Below, one piece after another: positions 23,323 through 34,061 of a stretch of 64,000 bases of DNA. Each line of letters begins with the position of its first letter. Within the stretch, counting starts at the first letter, position 1. The DNA lies in NCBI RefSeq assembly GCF_029867415.1, contig NC_081180.1, positions 149,597,068 to 149,661,067 on the forward strand, written 5' to 3'. The stretch is from Vicia villosa. Taxonomy: Eukaryota; Streptophyta; Magnoliopsida; Fabales; Fabaceae. Below the pieces are notes generated by a model. That model worked only from the letters and a program-made list of their open reading frames with translations, was not told the DNA's origin and ran no database searches. The position numbers and the translations under genes are program-made.

Positions 23323-26192
23323 TGTCATACCCCAAAATTTGCCCATATCATTTCATCTTCAAGGGCTCAAGGCTCAAGGGTTCTCCTCAAGCAACAGTCT
23401 CCTAATCAAAGGTTCAAATCAGGGTTTTTTAACTAAAAAGTCAACTCAACTTTGACCGGTCATAACTCTCACATGTTTTGTCAGAAATTGTCCAACCAAA
23501 GTCTATTCCCAAGGAAATTTCATTCTCTACAACTTTGATGTTGGGCCCAAAATCAAGAAATGCACCATTTGGGAGATATGGACAAAAACATTACAGGTCC
23601 TTTTGAAAGTCAATTAGAAGTCATCTTTTTCAAATGAAGCATACATGAACATGGAAGACTCAATTGAGATGAAACAAAAAGGATCATTTAGAAGACACTC
23701 TAAGCTTTCTAAATTGATCAAGAACACCTCCATAGGGTTAGAATTAAGTGAGATACGCATGGTTAAAGTTGAGCAAATTTCAAGATACGCATGAAACCCT
23801 AATTGCCCAAAACTTGGTTTTTGGACTAATGGGCCTAGAATTTGTATTTAAAACACATCCATGACATATATAAGGGCCTATAAAACCATTCTCATCTTTT
23901 TGGTATTTTATTTATATTTTATTTGAATTTTATTCATATAAATGCAAAATAAATTAAACAAAATACAAGATATATGAATTAAATCATGGGGTTTCTATTT
24001 TTAATCATCCAAAGGCCCAAATAACATCATATGAAGGTCCAAATTCGTGGGAGCTTGATCATGAATAAGAAAGGCCAATTTTAGAAAGAATTACACATAA
24101 AAATTATCAAGTTTCCATGTCACCCTAAAAAACCCTAATGGCCAAGCCCAATGAAACCCTAATAAGACCATATATATTCTAAAAAAAATATAGAGGAAAG
24201 GGGGGCACAAAAAAGGGGAGAAAGGGTTAGGGTTTGAGGGTCCAAAGTTTCAACAAACTAGGGCTTGATCATAAAACTGTGAGAGGAGGTTTCAATCAAT
24301 TCCAAGAGATTCAATATCCTCCCGAGACTCCCAGGAACGTTGTCCATCACGAAGCTCGTAACGTGCCTGAAGGCCCCCATTTGGGTAAGGATTTTGATTT
24401 CGTTTTGGTAATTCCACGCATTATTGATTGATTCTTGTTGCCCAGATCGCTTCATACACGTGCTTGGGACACGCCTGACGTTTCACATGGAACTTTGAAC
24501 GCCGGAGCCGACCACTGCCATTGTTAGGGCAGTTCGGTTTGAGTGCTTCAAAATGTATCTTACATGTCGTTTTAGGTCTTGAAACTACCATAATCGGACT
24601 CGCAGCCCACAATTTAGGGGGTAGGGTCCCTCTTGGTCTTTTATTTCGTAGTTTTTTGCAGGTGGAGTTTTTGGGAGATCGGAGAAGACAACCGGTATTA
24701 CTCCGGTCCGGCGGTCTGGGTTTGCAGAGGCGGGGATCCACGCGTGGAGGCTTTTGGTTGATCCGCGTGAAAGTTTGAAAGTTTGACCTGCGCGTGCTAA
24801 GCTGTGATTGGAGGGTCAACGAAACAAAGATCCTCTATCCTCCCTCGATTGGATGACTGAAGGGTTCTGGGACCCACTCGTTGACTGGTTTTCAAAGTTC
24901 AACTCAATTTTCTCGTTTTACTATATATATTTTGCTTTCCATAATATAAACAAGTACTTGATCTAGTACCGCCGGTGAGGGAAAGGGATGTGTGACCCCC
25001 AGAACCTGGGTTCGAACCCAGGATTTTGCTGCTTTTTTATCACATTTTCCCACCAGCCAATCCAATGCGTGGAACTTACGAAGGACTACAATGGTCCATC
25101 AAAAACCGGCCCTTGGATGTACAACGTTCAGGATCTAAAGAGCCAGAAGATGATCCTCACCATAGGCCCTCATCAACGCAATACATAGGAGTAGCGCCCA
25201 GGTTCTTTGTTTTTTTATTCTATTTTGCTTTATATTATTTAATTGCTTAATTATCTTAATATGTTTAGTATATATGATTCATTTTTTTTATTCAATTTGA
25301 ATTAGGATATAATAAAATAGGATTAGGCTTAGGAGTATAATGTTTTCCCCGATTATTTCAATTATTCGATTCAATTGGTTTAATTAATTATTGTTATAAT
25401 AAAACCACAAAAAACCTAGAAAGGTTTAATACATTAGGGTTCGCCCGATCCCATTGCCCATTTGGCGAAACATTAACCTTCGATTAATTCTCTCCTCGAC
25501 CCGACTAAATCTATTAGTCGCATTAGACGAGAGATAAAAATAATAAAACTCATTTGATTACAAAAATTAAAACACATTTCATTTGCTGCCCGCGACGATC
25601 GAATCTATCGGTCAGAGTAACCAGCAACACATTTAATCCGTTAACTATAATGATCAAAACTATTGATTATCGCAACTAACGGTGACATATTAAACCAGAG
25701 TTGTACGCCCAAATCTAAGACATTTAAAACACTTCAAATCAAACTACAGATTTTCATCCCTTCGATCAGGCAATTCAAAATGCCTTGCATAACACAAAGT
25801 CAAAACTACGATAGGCCATTCAAAAAGCCTTCAAACAACCTCATACTAATTCTAAGGCGTACAACCCTGTGCCCGAACTACGTTGACTCTGATTCTCTAT
25901 AAGGAGATACGTAGGCACTTGGCAACAAGGCGAGTCCCTCTCCCTAAAATCTCAATTCACTTAAAACCTCAATTTTTAACGTTTTCACTTCTTTAGCTAT
26001 TAACCTTAACTTTTAGCCATAAACCGTTATCTTAGATTCAAAGCCATAGGAAAGGGTCGAGGGTGCCTAACACCTTCCCTCGACCTGATTATAATAACTT
26101 ACCCCGAATATTTAAACTGCGTAGGGTTTCCTATTCGCCCTTCAGAATAGGTGGCGACTCTAAAAATTTAATTTTTAGGGCAGGTTGCTACA
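23323..26192 (+). mobile_element. Solo LTR of a Tat-type retrotransposon, 2.87 kb
   Basis: It begins TGTCATACCCCAAAATTTGC and ends GGTTGCTACA, with the exact 5-bp duplication CCCTG at 23318-23322 and 26193-26197. Helitron copy 2 shows the unoccupied site. There is no gag or pol. U5 features include 'aacaccttccctcgacc' (about 26068) and a PBS-like GTGGCGACTCT (26151-26161) 31 bp before the end. A tRNA T-arm-like palindrome lies at 25005-25022. Short ORFs inside, such as 24421-24819, look like chance. Confidence 0.9.
25005..25022 (+). other. tRNA T-arm-like palindrome in the solo LTR
   Basis: CCTGGGTTCGAACCCAGG is a perfect 18-bp palindrome that contains a B-box (GGTTCGAACCC). Upstream 'gccggtgagggaaaggga' is only a weak A-box candidate. 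It lies within the LTR, like the modules at 4345 and 59950. Confidence 0.5.
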
Positions 26193-27125
26193 CCCTGGTA
26201 TCAATTCTATTCGTCTATTAGTTATTCAGTACCCTGGGCTTTATCTCCGATGGTGGATGCACAGGAAGATGTGATCCCGACAGTTACAATGGCTTTTCTT
26301 TTTTTTTTCCTGATTTTTTTTTTTGTTTTCTAAAGGCTGTTTTTTGGATTTTTTAATTTTTGAAGTTAATTAGATGTGTTTTGTGTGAAGAATTGTTAGG
26401 GATGGTAGAAGTGATTTTCAAGTCAAACGGCGTATTCCTGCAAAAGTTAGTTAATATTTGTACCATTTTGTGATGCAAAGAAGGGATGTTTTTCATCACA
26501 TGGTTATCACAAAGCTCTCACATGGTTATCATAACTTTTAAGTTTTATACTAACATATCATAAAGAACTTACATGGTTATCATTGATTTTAAGCTTCTAC
26601 TGTATTAAGTTTTGTCATTACTGTTAATTACAGATTAATACATTTTAATAGCACAATCAATTTAATTTGAACATGATAGTGAAGTCTATAATAGTTGGTT
26701 TTAAATTGCGGTCTATAGTAATTTTTTAGGTTTCAGTGTTAGTGACATTGGTTATAAAATTTGATGTGGATCTGTGATTATTTACCTGTAAATCAATGTC
26801 TGTGAGTTAACAAAGTTCACTTTGTGTGTCAAACAAACTATTGCACGACATGGCACAAGTGAAATCAACAAAGTTCATTTTGATTAAACATTTACAATGG
26901 ATAAACCTTTGGCGGGTCTGAGAATTAAGTATTATTATCGATTTCTAGGGATAAGCCTAATCTTAGATTCAATGTATATATTTCTCACTCTTTTTTTCCG
27001 TCATTTTTTATAATTGTCCAATTGTATTGACAGTTAGATAGTTAGTTATGGCTGAATCAATTCTCAACTTTATTATTGTTAATGTTTGTATTGTTGTTTG
27101 TTTGTTTGTTGTGATATATGAATAG

Positions 27126-27203
27126 CATGTTGCTGCTGTCATTGGGAATAAGATCATTGTGGTTGGTGGCAAGTATGGTACTGGATTGTTAGATGATGTG
27201 CAG
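27126..27203 (+). pseudogene. Captured kelch-repeat exon
   Basis: A 78-nt open segment with a 5' AG (gaatag) and a 3' GT donor (gtatgg) encodes HVAAVIGNKIIVVGGKYGTG followed by LLDDVQ. The VVGG and LLDDVQ pattern is that of a kelch blade in plant kelch or galactose-oxidase-like proteins. Which gene it came from I cannot say. It is flanked by AT-rich intron-like sequence and lies in Helitron copy 1 downstream of the PTB exon. Confidence 0.55.
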
Positions 27204-27304
27204 GTATGGTTTGATGTAATTGCTGCTAACAACATAGTAGTGTGATTGTGGATTGGTAGTAAGGTTTTATGTTTATATGTGTAAGATGATTTAAACATAT
27301 CATG

Positions 27305-28574
27305 TACTATCATACTTTTAGTAATCAATTGACCAATCTGTCTAAAATGCCCTTTTTATTTTCAAAATTTACACTAACTAAATGGCATTCATGTAATCAA
27401 CTAATGTTACCATTTATTCACCCCGTTATCCTATTAAATCATGCCACGTGTTAAGTTTTCACATTCTAAAATAAATCCTAAGTTGACACATGGAATCCCT
27501 AAATCAACTTCACTATCACTCTCCCTCTCATTTCTCTCACAATTTCATTTTGAAACACTCTCTCTCTTCAAACATAGACTACTCTTTTCTCCCTTTTTTC
27601 ATTCTCTCTCATTTCTTTAACCTTTCCACACTTCTCTCTCCAATTTTTTCGTTCTCTTTTCCATCAAACCCTAGCACGCCGCCACTCCTTTATCCTCCTT
27701 ATTTGCTTTTCTATTTTGATTTCTTCAATGTTCATGTTCAATATTGATGTTAATGGCTGGTGTTTTGCTTTCTCTGTGTAGTGTGTATTTCTCTTCCAAA
27801 TCGTTTCATGTTTCTATGGTTCTTTTCAGATTTTAATAGATTGCAACAAATTTTAACATTTCTTCGGGTTTTGCAGATCGTATGTGTAGATCTTGTATCA
27901 TAGATCCCATTTATGTTGACTTCGTCTTAGCTCACATTCCCTGAGTCGATGTTGAACTAAGGATATGATTTTCTTTGGTTTAGGTAATTTTATTTAATCA
28001 TTTATGAAATTGCAGCAAATGGGATTCAATGATATTGTCTCAAACATAGTTATTGTGTTTTATTGTTTGATTCCTTGCTTGATTTTGTTTTATTTTTTCA
28101 TGTGAACAAACTGGATATATGCACGGTTCTTGATCATTTACCGTTCTTCTTCATGTCTGCAAAGGTATTATTCTCTTCTTCCAATATATTTTGTAAAAAA
28201 ACCCATTCATAGAAATGAACGATGAGTCTAACATGTGAAATATGGTGTTACTGATTCCTTTTCTGCTTGTCATTAAGGGTTGTTGAAAAACATGCACAAA
28301 ATTTTCTGCATCGTGAGAATAAAAGAGTAAGAAACGTATCCTAGCAATATCACTGATAGATCCATCATTTAGTTATTTTAGTTAAACTTCATAATTTGTG
28401 TGAATTTTACTCTGCAGTGATTGTGAATTTTTGTAGGTATTCTCTGCTTTTGGTACTGTCTAGAAAATCGCTATATTCGAAAATAATGGTCAAACCCAGG
28501 CACTAATTCAGTACCCTGGTATCAATCCTATTCGTCTTTTAATTCTACAGTACCCTGGGCTTTATCTCCGATGG
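27305..28574 (+). mobile_element. Helitron-like element copy 2 (truncated)
   Basis: Direct repeat of the first part of copy 1, from 'tactatcatac' through the promoter-like CACGTG region, the CT-rich leader and the PTB exon. It lacks both nested insertions and so records the empty sites. It ends abruptly at 'gatggtg' where minus-strand Athila sequence begins (about 28575). Divergence from copy 1 is a few percent by eye, with small indels. Confidence 0.6.
28437..28518 (+). pseudogene. Captured PTB exon, copy 2
   Basis: The same 82-nt exon as at 23241, bounded by intron-type ends (ttttgtag before, gtatcaatcc after). It reads VFSAFGTV, stop, KIAIFENNGQTQALIQYP. It is closer to plant PTB than copy 1 (SAFG, ALIQYP). 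The stop (TAG) replaces one internal residue. Both copies share a stop at the same codon, with TAG here and TAA in copy 1. The shared lesion indicates that the damage preceded the duplication. Confidence 0.62.
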
Positions 28575-28943
28575 TGCATCCGCTCCATTAGGGATTTCTA
28601 ACATAGCAGCAAAATCGCGGACACAAAACTGATATTCCAATCCAAAAAGCCGAAAAAGAATAATTCCTTTCCTCAATCCTTGTCCACAGTTAGGCAGGTA
28701 AGTCAATGAGCTCAAGAATTCCAGAGTGAGCTTTCGGTAGGTACAGAATTTGCGGAACAGGTGAGAACCGGCCCAACCGATTTGGTTCAGCAAGTACATG
28801 TCAGTTTCGTCGATTCCTAACTTCTTCATAGTCGGGTGATGAGGATAGCGAGTCAAATCCATTTGTCTCTGAGCTAGCTTAGCATATCTCGCTTCTTGTC
28901 CTCTTCCTCGGAACACAACTTCCATATTGTCAACTTCTTGCAT
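28575..28943 (-). pseudogene. Athila accessory ORF, N-terminal piece (truncated)
   Basis: The 123 codons from Met at 28943 match, almost residue for residue, the start of the longer ORF at 45593-46384 (MQEVDNMEVVFRGRGQEARY, RYPHHPTMKKLGIDE). The sequence fits the ATHILA ORF1-type family. It lies downstream of the integrase in element orientation, separated by a 420-bp AT-rich spacer. It stops at the junction with the Helitron at about 28575. Confidence 0.8.
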
Positions 28944-29364
28944 CTTGATAAGTTAGTAACTAGATTAGCCTATAAGTTGAAAAATATGAAAAATAAGTTA
29001 GAATTAGGCTAGTGTTGGAAAAAGAGAAAATTAAAAAGAAATAAAAATTAAAAGATGTAACAAATTATAATAATAATTATAATTATAATTATAAAAAGAT
29101 GAGATTTTTATAACAATGATTAAAATAATGATTATAATTATAATAATTATTATAAGTGTCAAAAGGAATGAAAATTTAAATAGAAAATTAAAATAAAAGC
29201 AAGATAAAGTAAAATAAAATATTTTAAATAAATAAATAAAATAAAGATAAGAAAATGAAATAAAAACGTGGGTTGTCTCCCACTAAGAGCTTTGTTTTAT
29301 GTCGTAAACTCGACGATTTAAATGAAAATCATTTTTTTGAGTGAGCCGGCAGCTCGTCAAGTTT
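28944..29364 (-). other. AT-rich spacer between Athila integrase and accessory ORF
   Basis: No ORF. It is rich in 'ataattataatt' repeats and contains 'gtgggttgtctcccactaag' near 29270-29290. Most of it (28944-29265) repeats at 46385-46697. Confidence 0.7.
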
Positions 29365-32300
29365 TTAAAGTTCAATATTTTCATCGTTCTCGAGACGATG
29401 GTAATGTTTAAGACGTTGCCCATTTACGACAAAAGTTTCGACCGTTTTTCCTTTAATTTCAATCGCTCCGCTCGGAAATATGTTAGTAATTTCGAATGGA
29501 CCAGACCATCGGGAACATAGCTTTCCAGGAAATAGTTTTAGTCTAGAATTAAATAACAGAACTTTATCGCCTATGCTAAAACTTTTCCTAGATATACGCT
29601 TGTCGTGCCATTTTTTCGTTCTTTCTTTATAGATTTTAGCGTTTTCGTAAGCGTCTTGTCTAAGCTCGTCTAATTCGTTTATGTCTAGAATTCGTTTTTC
29701 ACCAGCGGTAGTGTAATTTAAATTTAAATTCTTAATGGCCCAATAAGCCTTATGTTCCAATTCTATCGGGAGGTGACATGATTTTCCATAAACGAGTTTG
29801 AATGGGGTGGTTCCTATTGGAGTTTTGAATGCTGTTCTATAAGCCCATAAAGCTTCATTTAACTTGGATGACCAATCTTTTCTAGATATAACAACAGTCT
29901 TTTCCAATATTTGCTTTATTTCGCGGTTAGAGACTTCTACTTGTCCGCTTGTTTGTGGATGGTATGGTGTCGCTATTCGATGATTCACTCCATATTTTCG
30001 AAGGAGTTTTTCAAGGATTCTTGAAATGAAATGAGATCCACCATCGCTGATTACCAGTCTTGGTACACCAAACCTAGGAAAGATGACATTTTTAAAAAGT
30101 TTGATCACTACTCGTATGTTGTTTGTAGGAGAAGCGATAGCTTCTATCCATTTCGAGACGTAATCGACAACTACGAGGATATATTTATTTCTGAATGATG
30201 ATGGAAAGGGACCCATAAAGTCTATTCCCCAGACGTCAAATATTTCTACTTCTAGAATTCCTTTTTAAGGCATTTCGTCTTGTCTCGAGATATTTCCAGT
30301 TCGTTGACATCTATCACAGTTTATAACGGCAAAGTGAACGTCTTTCCATAGGTTAGGCCAATAGAGTCCAGATTGGAGGATTTTAGCACAGGTTTTAGAC
30401 GTGCTAGCATGTCCTCCATAAGGGGCTGAATGGCAATGCGTTATTATACTTCCTATTTCTTCCTCAGGTGCACAACGTCTAAAGATTCCATCGGGGTCTC
30501 TCTTGAAAAGAAGAGGGTCGTCCCAATAGTATTTTTTCAGGTCATGGAAGAATTTCTTCTTCTGTTGGTAGCTTAGATCAGGGGGAAGTACACCAGCGAC
30601 TAAATAATTTACGAAATCCGCATACCAGGGTGTAATGGTCATTGCAAAGGTGGTTGCGGCAGGTTTGTCGGGATCATTTCTTTCTAGTTGATCTATAAGC
30701 TTATCGTAAGGAAAATCATCGTTAATAGGTACGGTTTCAGGTTCTAGGTTTTCTAAGCGAGAAAGGTGGTCTGCTACTACGTTTTCTGTTCCCTTTTTAT
30801 CTCTTATTTCTAAATCAAATTCTTGCAATAGCAAGATCCATCTTAAGAGTCTCGTTTTAGCATCCTTTTTAGTTAATCGGTACCTAATAGCGGCGTGGTC
30901 GGTGTATATTATTATTTTGGCTCCTACTAGGTATGAGCGGAATTTATCCAAAGCGAAAACTACAGCTAAAAGCTCTTTCTCAGTTGTAGCATAGTTCATT
31001 TGAGCTTGGTCCATAGTTCTACTTGCATAGTAAATAACGTGAAGTTTCTTATCTTTTTTTTGACCTAGGACAGCGCCTACAGCGTAATCGCTTGCATCAC
31101 ACATTATTTCGAATGGTTCAGTCCAATCAGGAGGTTGCATGATGGGTGCAGAGATTAATGCTTCCTTAAGGTTTTTGAAGGCTTCTAAACACTTGTCATC
31201 AAATACAAAATCGGCGTCCTTCATTAATAATTCAGTTAATGGTTTAGTTATTTTCGAGAAGTCTTTAATGAAGCGTCGGTAAAAACCAATGTGTCCAAAG
31301 AAACTTCGTATCTCTCTAACGGTTTTTGGAGGTTGAAGGTTTTCAACAACTTCTATTTTAGCTCTGTCTACCTCAATTCCTCTATTTGACACTATATGTC
31401 CTAGCACATTCCCTTCTTGTACCATAAAGTGACACTTTTCCCAATTTAAGACTAAATTAACCTTCACACAACGTTCTAGAACTTTTTCTAAATTCGCAAG
31501 ACATCCCTCGAAAATTTGTCCACATACGGAGAAGTCGTCCATGAAGACTTCCATAATATTATCTAGGAAGTCGGTGGATATTGCCATCATACATCTTTGG
31601 AATGTCGCAGGTGTGTTACATAATCCGAATGGCATTTGTCGGTAGGCAAAGGTTCCAAAAGGGCAGGTGAAAGTTGTTTTCTCTTGGTCATCAGGATGGA
31701 TTGGGATTTGGAAGAAACCAGAGTAACCATCTAAATAGCAAAAGTGGGAATGTCTAGCTAAGCGTTCTAACATTTGATCTATGAATGGCAGGGGAAAATG
31801 GTCTTTACGAGTGGCTTTATTCAGTTTTCTGTAATCTATGCACATTCGCCAACCAGATTCAACTCTTTTGGTTATAGTTTATCCTTTCTCATTCTTTATC
31901 ACAGTGACTCCTCCTTTTTTAGGTACTACATGAACAGGACTAACCCATTTACTATCGGATATGGGGTATATTATCCCAGCTTCTAAGAGTTTTAAGACTT
32001 CCTTCCTAACCACTTCGCTCATGATCGGGTTAAGTTTCCTCTGATGTTCCCTAGAGGTTTTCGAGTCTTCCTCGAGCATAATTCGATGCATACAAACAGA
32101 AGGGCTTATTCCTTTGAGATCAGATATCTTATAGCCTAAAGCTGTTGGATATTTCCTTAGGACTTCTAATAATTTTTCTGTTTCGATCGGTCCTAAGTCA
32201 GCATTGACTATTATAGGTCTTTCAAGTTCGGTATCTAGGAATTCATATCTTAGATTGTTAGGAAGTGTTTTGAGTTCGTCAGTCAGTTTACTAGGAGAAG

Positions 32301-32640
32301 GTGTAGGTTCAGGTGTTGGTGCTAAACATTCGGTTAAACTTAGGTTTTGGGTTTCTTCTTGCGTGTGTCATCATCAGATGTTTCGATTATTGGGATTTCT
32401 AGGATTTCAGGGTTTTCGAGTGGTTCGATCTTTGTTTCTCTGACGCATTCATCAGTGATGTCCATGAAACAACATGTGTCGTCAATTGCAGGTGATTTTA
32501 AGAAGTGAGATAGAATAAATTCAATCTTCTCTTCTCCTACTTCGAAGGTTAGTTTTCCTCGTTTAACGTCTATGATTGCACCAGCAGTTGCTAAGAATGG
32601 TTTGGAGGTTGTGAAGATAAAGAATGGTGGTGGTATGAAT
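29365..32640 (-). pseudogene. Athila (Ty3/gypsy) pol: protease end, RT, RNase H, integrase
   Basis: Read right to left, the gene begins inside the protease-RT region (KPFLATAGAIIDVKRGKL near 32600). RT follows ([21 protein letters not shown]; catalytic FMDDFSV near 31530), then RNase H ([23 protein letters not shown]) with VADHLSRLE at its end. The integrase has an HHCC finger ([10 protein letters not shown]...CDRCQRTG) and a DDE core ([33 protein letters not shown]), ending NDENIEL-stop at 29365. Stops lie near 31878 (after NEKG) and at 30265-30267 (after DEMP), the latter a likely CAA-to-TAA change. The sequence is otherwise well preserved, suggesting moderate age. Copy-out transposition is not possible from it. 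Confidence 0.93.
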
Positions 32641-33441
32641 TTATAGTGAGGTTTGAAAGTGGTGGATTAAATATAGAATTAAAAGGGATTTATGGTGATG
32701 TTTGAAGTTTGAATGGATGGAAGAATGGAAAATGATGTAGAGCTATGGAAGTGATGATGGAGGTGATGATGGAGGGATGAATGTGGTTTATGGTGTTTAA
32801 ATGGAAAAAATTATGGGGAAGAGAAAGAATATTGAATGATGAATTTTGAAATTCAAAATTCAAAATTCAAAATGGGAGTTATGGTGGTCTGCGTGGTCAA
32901 GGGGACATAGCAGCTGCCACACACCCTTGGGAGACGCGCATCTCAGGTGTGCAGGCTGCAGGTGGACAGAGCATGGAGACGGACGTCTCCTGTCCTTTAC
33001 ATGCAGAGAGGTGGTCCCACAGAGCTGGAGACGGACGTCTCCTAGCCTAGGGAAAATGCCTGTCTTGCATGCGCTTTGGTGGTCACGTTCTGACATGTAC
33101 AATGAAACATGATGAACAGTACAGAACAGGGACATGGTTTAATACTATAAACAGCAAAAATGTTGGTCACCTGACTGAGTATATTATATGCATTCATGAA
33201 TATATAGCAGTCAATAGTAGCAGAATGTATAAAACACAGTAGCAGTGATGAATAAAATATTGCATTTTGAATTAAAACAGGGTACTGAGTGTTAATAGTA
33301 GCAAAATGTAAAATGCATAAAAGTAAACTCTAAACTAAGAATAAGAAATAACTAAAACAAGAAATAAAAATCTAATATTCTATAAGTCAACATCTAGCCA
33401 CTTCTGTTGTTTTGCACATTAGAATAAATGTGTTTGGAGAC
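32641..33441. other. Non-coding segment between the two Athila pieces, with repeated palindromes
   Basis: Athila protease homology stops at about 32640, and the accessory ORF of the next piece ends at 33442. The interval has no gene. It may be Athila 3' UTR plus LTR sequence, but I found no TG...CA ends. Motifs 'gagacgcgcatctc' (about 32931) and two exact copies of 'ggagacggacgtctcc' (about 32972 and 33028) are imperfect palindromes. Confidence 0.5.
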
Positions 33442-34061
33442 TTAGTCGAATTGAGCATTAACGGTGTCGATGAAATTGAAGAAGTGCATTTGTAGAGTGT
33501 GTATCTCGTCGGGCATATGCTGGACTTCATGTTGCAGTGCATCTATAGCTTGGCCATGTGTGATCGGGTGATAAGCATGCTCGATCCTCGGAGAAGCATT
33601 TCTCGAGGCCACTGATTCAGCGGATGCAGCAGGATGTTGTTGTTCAGGCTCGACATCAGTCATATCCTCAGATTGATCCTCTTGTGAACCAGTAGGGTTC
33701 TCAGGCTCATATTCAGGAACGGGTTCATCTTCAGGCATAGGCTCATATTCAAGCACAGGCTCATCCTCGGGCATAGGTTCATACTCAGGCACAGGTTCGC
33801 CTTCGGGAGGATTCATGTCATATTATCCAGGAGGAGTGTTAGGTTCAGATTTCGATTCCGATACATGCATGTCATTATCAAAATGTTCATAGGCTTGTGG
33901 AGTTTCAGGAGATGACTCTCTATCAGGAATCTGACCAAAGTAAAGCCAATTAGCAGGGTTGTGCACACTCGTCCTCGGATTCGGTAAGGTAAACTGATCT
34001 AGTACTTTGTTATCAATAAGTAGTTCAAACTGATCAGGACCAAGCTTTCCAATGATACCTC
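33442..34061 (-). pseudogene. Athila accessory ORF, C-terminal part
   Basis: Continues the ORF of 45593-46384 after removal of the 11.5-kb insertion: the target duplication ACCTC (34057-34061) and the reading frame match. The segment encodes DQFTLPNPRTSVHNPANWLY and then an acidic Pro/Glu region of short repeats (YEPMPEDEPV, about 33700-33815), ending NAQFD-stop at 33442. A stop near 33820 separates the repeat region from the upstream part. Function unknown; in Athila-type elements extra ORFs can lie beside pol. Confidence 0.8.

Larger units (their letters stand above)
21545..27304 (+). mobile_element. Helitron-like element copy 1 with captured exons and two nested insertions
   Basis: The start TCTACTATCATACTATTA after an A-run resembles the 5' end of plant Helitrons. 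It is followed by 'ttgaccaatctgtctaaaat', also common in that position. The first 1.2 kb repeats at 27305-28574. The element carries promoter-like and 5'-UTR-like sequence (CACGTG at about 21687, CT repeats at 21800-21840), a PTB-like exon and a kelch-like exon. It is interrupted by an hAT MITE (22187-22720) and a solo LTR (23323-26192). No 3' CTRR hairpin was identified, so the right end is uncertain. Capture without transposase is typical of non-autonomous Helitrons. Confidence 0.55.

Noticed and set aside
24421..24819. 132-aa minus-strand ORF in the solo LTR
   Set aside because: No recognisable domain, and it overlaps plus-strand ORFs in a GC-richer stretch. Chance ORF.
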